DNA from: an uncultured Alphaproteobacteria bacterium
GTDB lineage: Bacteria; Pseudomonadota; Alphaproteobacteria; UBA3830
Direction of reading: 5' to 3'
DNA length: 5,489 nt
Assembly: GCA_905233775.1 (NCBI GenBank)
Contig: CAJOEB010000060.1
Coordinates: forward strand, 1-5,489
Shown here: piece by piece, positions 4,238 through 5,489 of the stretch
Layout of the letters: each line of letters opens with the position of its first letter
Numbering within the stretch: the stretch's first letter is position 1
Notes under the pieces: generated by a model
What the model saw: only the letters and a program-made list of their open reading frames with translations
What the model was told of the DNA's origin: nothing
Database searches by the model: none
Translations under genes and position numbers: made by a program

Positions 4238-5489
4238 ACTTTTCTTTATGATGTTTTGGATTTTTCATGTATTTTACATCAAGAACCTTCAGCTTTCGAT
4301 GCAAAGCAGATCTTTCCATGCCAATAAAGTTTGCGGTCTGCGAGATATTTCCGGAAAAACGGTTGATTTGTGCTCTTAAATAATCTTTCTCAAAGCAATC
4401 TTTTGCTTCTTTTAAAGGTAGTGTTATGAATTTTGCTATATTCAATGATTCAAACTTATCTTTTGTATTTGCGCTTAATTCTGTTGGTAGCATGGTTTCA
4501 TCTATTACATTCTTATTACTGTCACTTGCGTTAATAAGTGAACTCTCGACTACATTCTTTATCTGATGGATATTTCCCGGCCAATCATATGCTTGCAAAA
4601 TTGCCAATGCTTTGTCGCTAAACTGCTTTTGTTTTAGATTAAATAATTCTTCTGATCTCGACATATACCAATTAATTACCGGAATAATATCTTCACGACG
4701 TTCTGACATACTTGGCACGTTTATTTCGGCGATTTTTAGTCTGTAGAATAATTCTTGGTTAAATTCCGAGATTTTTGAGATTTCGCCTGAAACTGTACTG
4801 CATATAATTCTTACATCTGAAAAAACATTTCGCGAAGGAAGCTGATATTTCCCACTTTGTACGAACATCAACAGTTTTCTTTGAGAATCTTGGCTTAATC
4901 TGTCGATATCCTCTAAGAAAATCGTACCTCCGCTAGCTTTTTCAAAATATCCGTATGATTTATCTGTTCCAAATAGTTCATCGTCAAAGTTTTTAGAATT
5001 TTCTCCGGAGATACAACTTACATTAATGAAATTACAGTCTTTTCGTGACGACAACTGATGTATTCTGTAGGCAATTGAGTCTACTCCGATACCTACAGGA
5101 CTTTTTATGAAAACTCGGCTGTTAGAATTCGCGATTTTATCTATGCTTGCCTTTATATTACTTGCAAACAGTGATGTTCCAACAAAGAATATATCAGGAG
5201 AAAGTCGATCGTATTTCAAAGAACTGTTTTCAATTTTCAGTTTGTGAAATTCCAATGTTCTCGTACATGTAAGTAACAAACGATCTATAACAAAAGGTTT
5301 CTCCAGAAAATCAAAAGCACCTTTTCTCATAGCATTCATTGCTATATCAATGGTTCCATGACCTGAGATTATGATTATGGGAAGATCTGAGTTTATATTT
5401 TTCAGTTTATCCAGGATTTTAAAACCGGCTGCCTCATCATCGCCAATCCAAAGATCAAGAAATACAAGATCAGGCATACAAGTTTTTAC
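4236..5489 (-). CDS. ntrX: NtrX-type response regulator with degenerate AAA+ core, partial
   Basis: DNA-binding response regulator of the NtrY/NtrX two-component system, linked in alphaproteobacteria to nitrogen or redox and envelope control. The frame stays open to the window edge (four codons before the Met at 5475-5477), and the receiver begins midway, so about 50 N-terminal residues lie outside. Counting from that Met: receiver with LVFLD (phosphoacceptor Asp8), SGHGT about 38-42 and EKP Lys60; sigma54-type AAA+ domain about 95-330; Fis-type helix-turn-helix about 376-399. The AAA+ domain is damaged: Walker A reads SPVGIGVD (126-133) with the Lys lost, Walker B is FLEDI rather than FLDEI, and there is no GAFTGA loop between ELFG and FEKA (168-181). 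RREDI and WPGNI remain. Absence of GAFTGA is known in some alphaproteobacterial NtrX proteins and implies sigma54-independent action; loss of the Walker A Lys suggests ATP is not hydrolysed. The frame is intact, so it is probably a working DNA-binding regulator. Confidence 0.88.
   Translation of the reverse strand, partial: VKTCMPDLVFLDLWIGDDEAAGFKILDKLKNINSDLPIIIISGHGTIDIAMNAMRKGAFDFLEKPFVIDRLLLTCTRTLEFHKLKIENSSLKYDRLSPDIFFVGTSLFASNIKASIDKIANSNSRVFIKSPVGIGVDSIAYRIHQLSSRKDCNFINVSCISGENSKNFDDELFGTDKSYGYFEKASGGTIFLEDIDRLSQDSQRKLLMFVQSGKYQLPSRNVFSDVRIICSTVSGEISKISEFNQELFYRLKIAEINVPSMSERREDIIPVINWYMSRSEELFNLKQKQFSDKALAILQAYDWPGNIHQIKNVVESSLINASDSNKNVIDETMLPTELSANTKDKFESLNIAKFITLPLKEAKDCFEKDYLRAQINRFSGNISQTANFIGMERSALHRKLKVLDVKYMKNPKHHKEK

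Noticed and set aside
5475..5477. Met at 5475-5477 as the real start of ntrX
   Set aside because: It lies just before the phosphoacceptor strand (LVFLD), so half the receiver would be missing. The frame stays open to the window edge, so the gene is cut by the window.

Overview
The window is AT-rich and holds two genes with clear alphaproteobacterial affinity: a Pal (peptidoglycan-associated) lipoprotein, and an NtrX-type response regulator whose AAA+ core is degenerate and which is cut off by the window's right edge. Low G+C, long AT-rich intergenic stretches, a decayed NtrX ATPase and a gene-poor left end fit a host-associated alphaproteobacterium of the Rickettsiales/Holosporales kind. That placement is an inference; nothing here fixes the genus.

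Layout. Positions 1-751 hold no gene that can be supported; about 121-580 is strikingly purine-rich on the + strand and may be a decayed region. From 752 to 4218, all on the + strand, run tadE-like copy 1, pal, tadE-like copy 2 and tadE-like copy 3. The ntrX gene lies on the - strand from 4236 to beyond 5489. It converges on copy 3 with only 17 bp between the stop codons, and a 9-bp hairpin there looks like a shared two-way terminator.

The main discovery is the three-gene family. Each copy has a short conserved N-terminal coding segment (Asn/Ser-rich, 16-17 codons before the tract), then a run of exactly nine G, then an in-frame TAG. One nucleotide out of frame, starting directly at the end of the G run, an open frame continues through a TadE/type IVb prepilin motif (G|GILIEFAF plus a hydrophobic helix) to the conserved end TPKPGLFP. 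Adding one G (or removing two), or a -1 ribosomal shift on the G run, restores proteins of 263, 264 and 269 aa. In copies 2 and 3 the sequence just after the TAG differs mostly at synonymous positions of the shifted frame, so that frame has been translated and selected. The array is therefore either a phase-variable (contingency) set of minor pilin or surface proteins caught with all copies OFF, or a family expressed by programmed frameshifting or transcriptional slippage. A shared homopolymer sequencing error is the main mundane alternative.

How the genes might work together: Pal anchors the outer membrane to peptidoglycan, and the tadE-like products would be membrane-anchored envelope or pilus-associated proteins. 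No Tad ATPase, secretin or prepilin peptidase gene is in the window, so any assembly machinery would have to be encoded elsewhere. NtrX looks like a separate regulatory unit.
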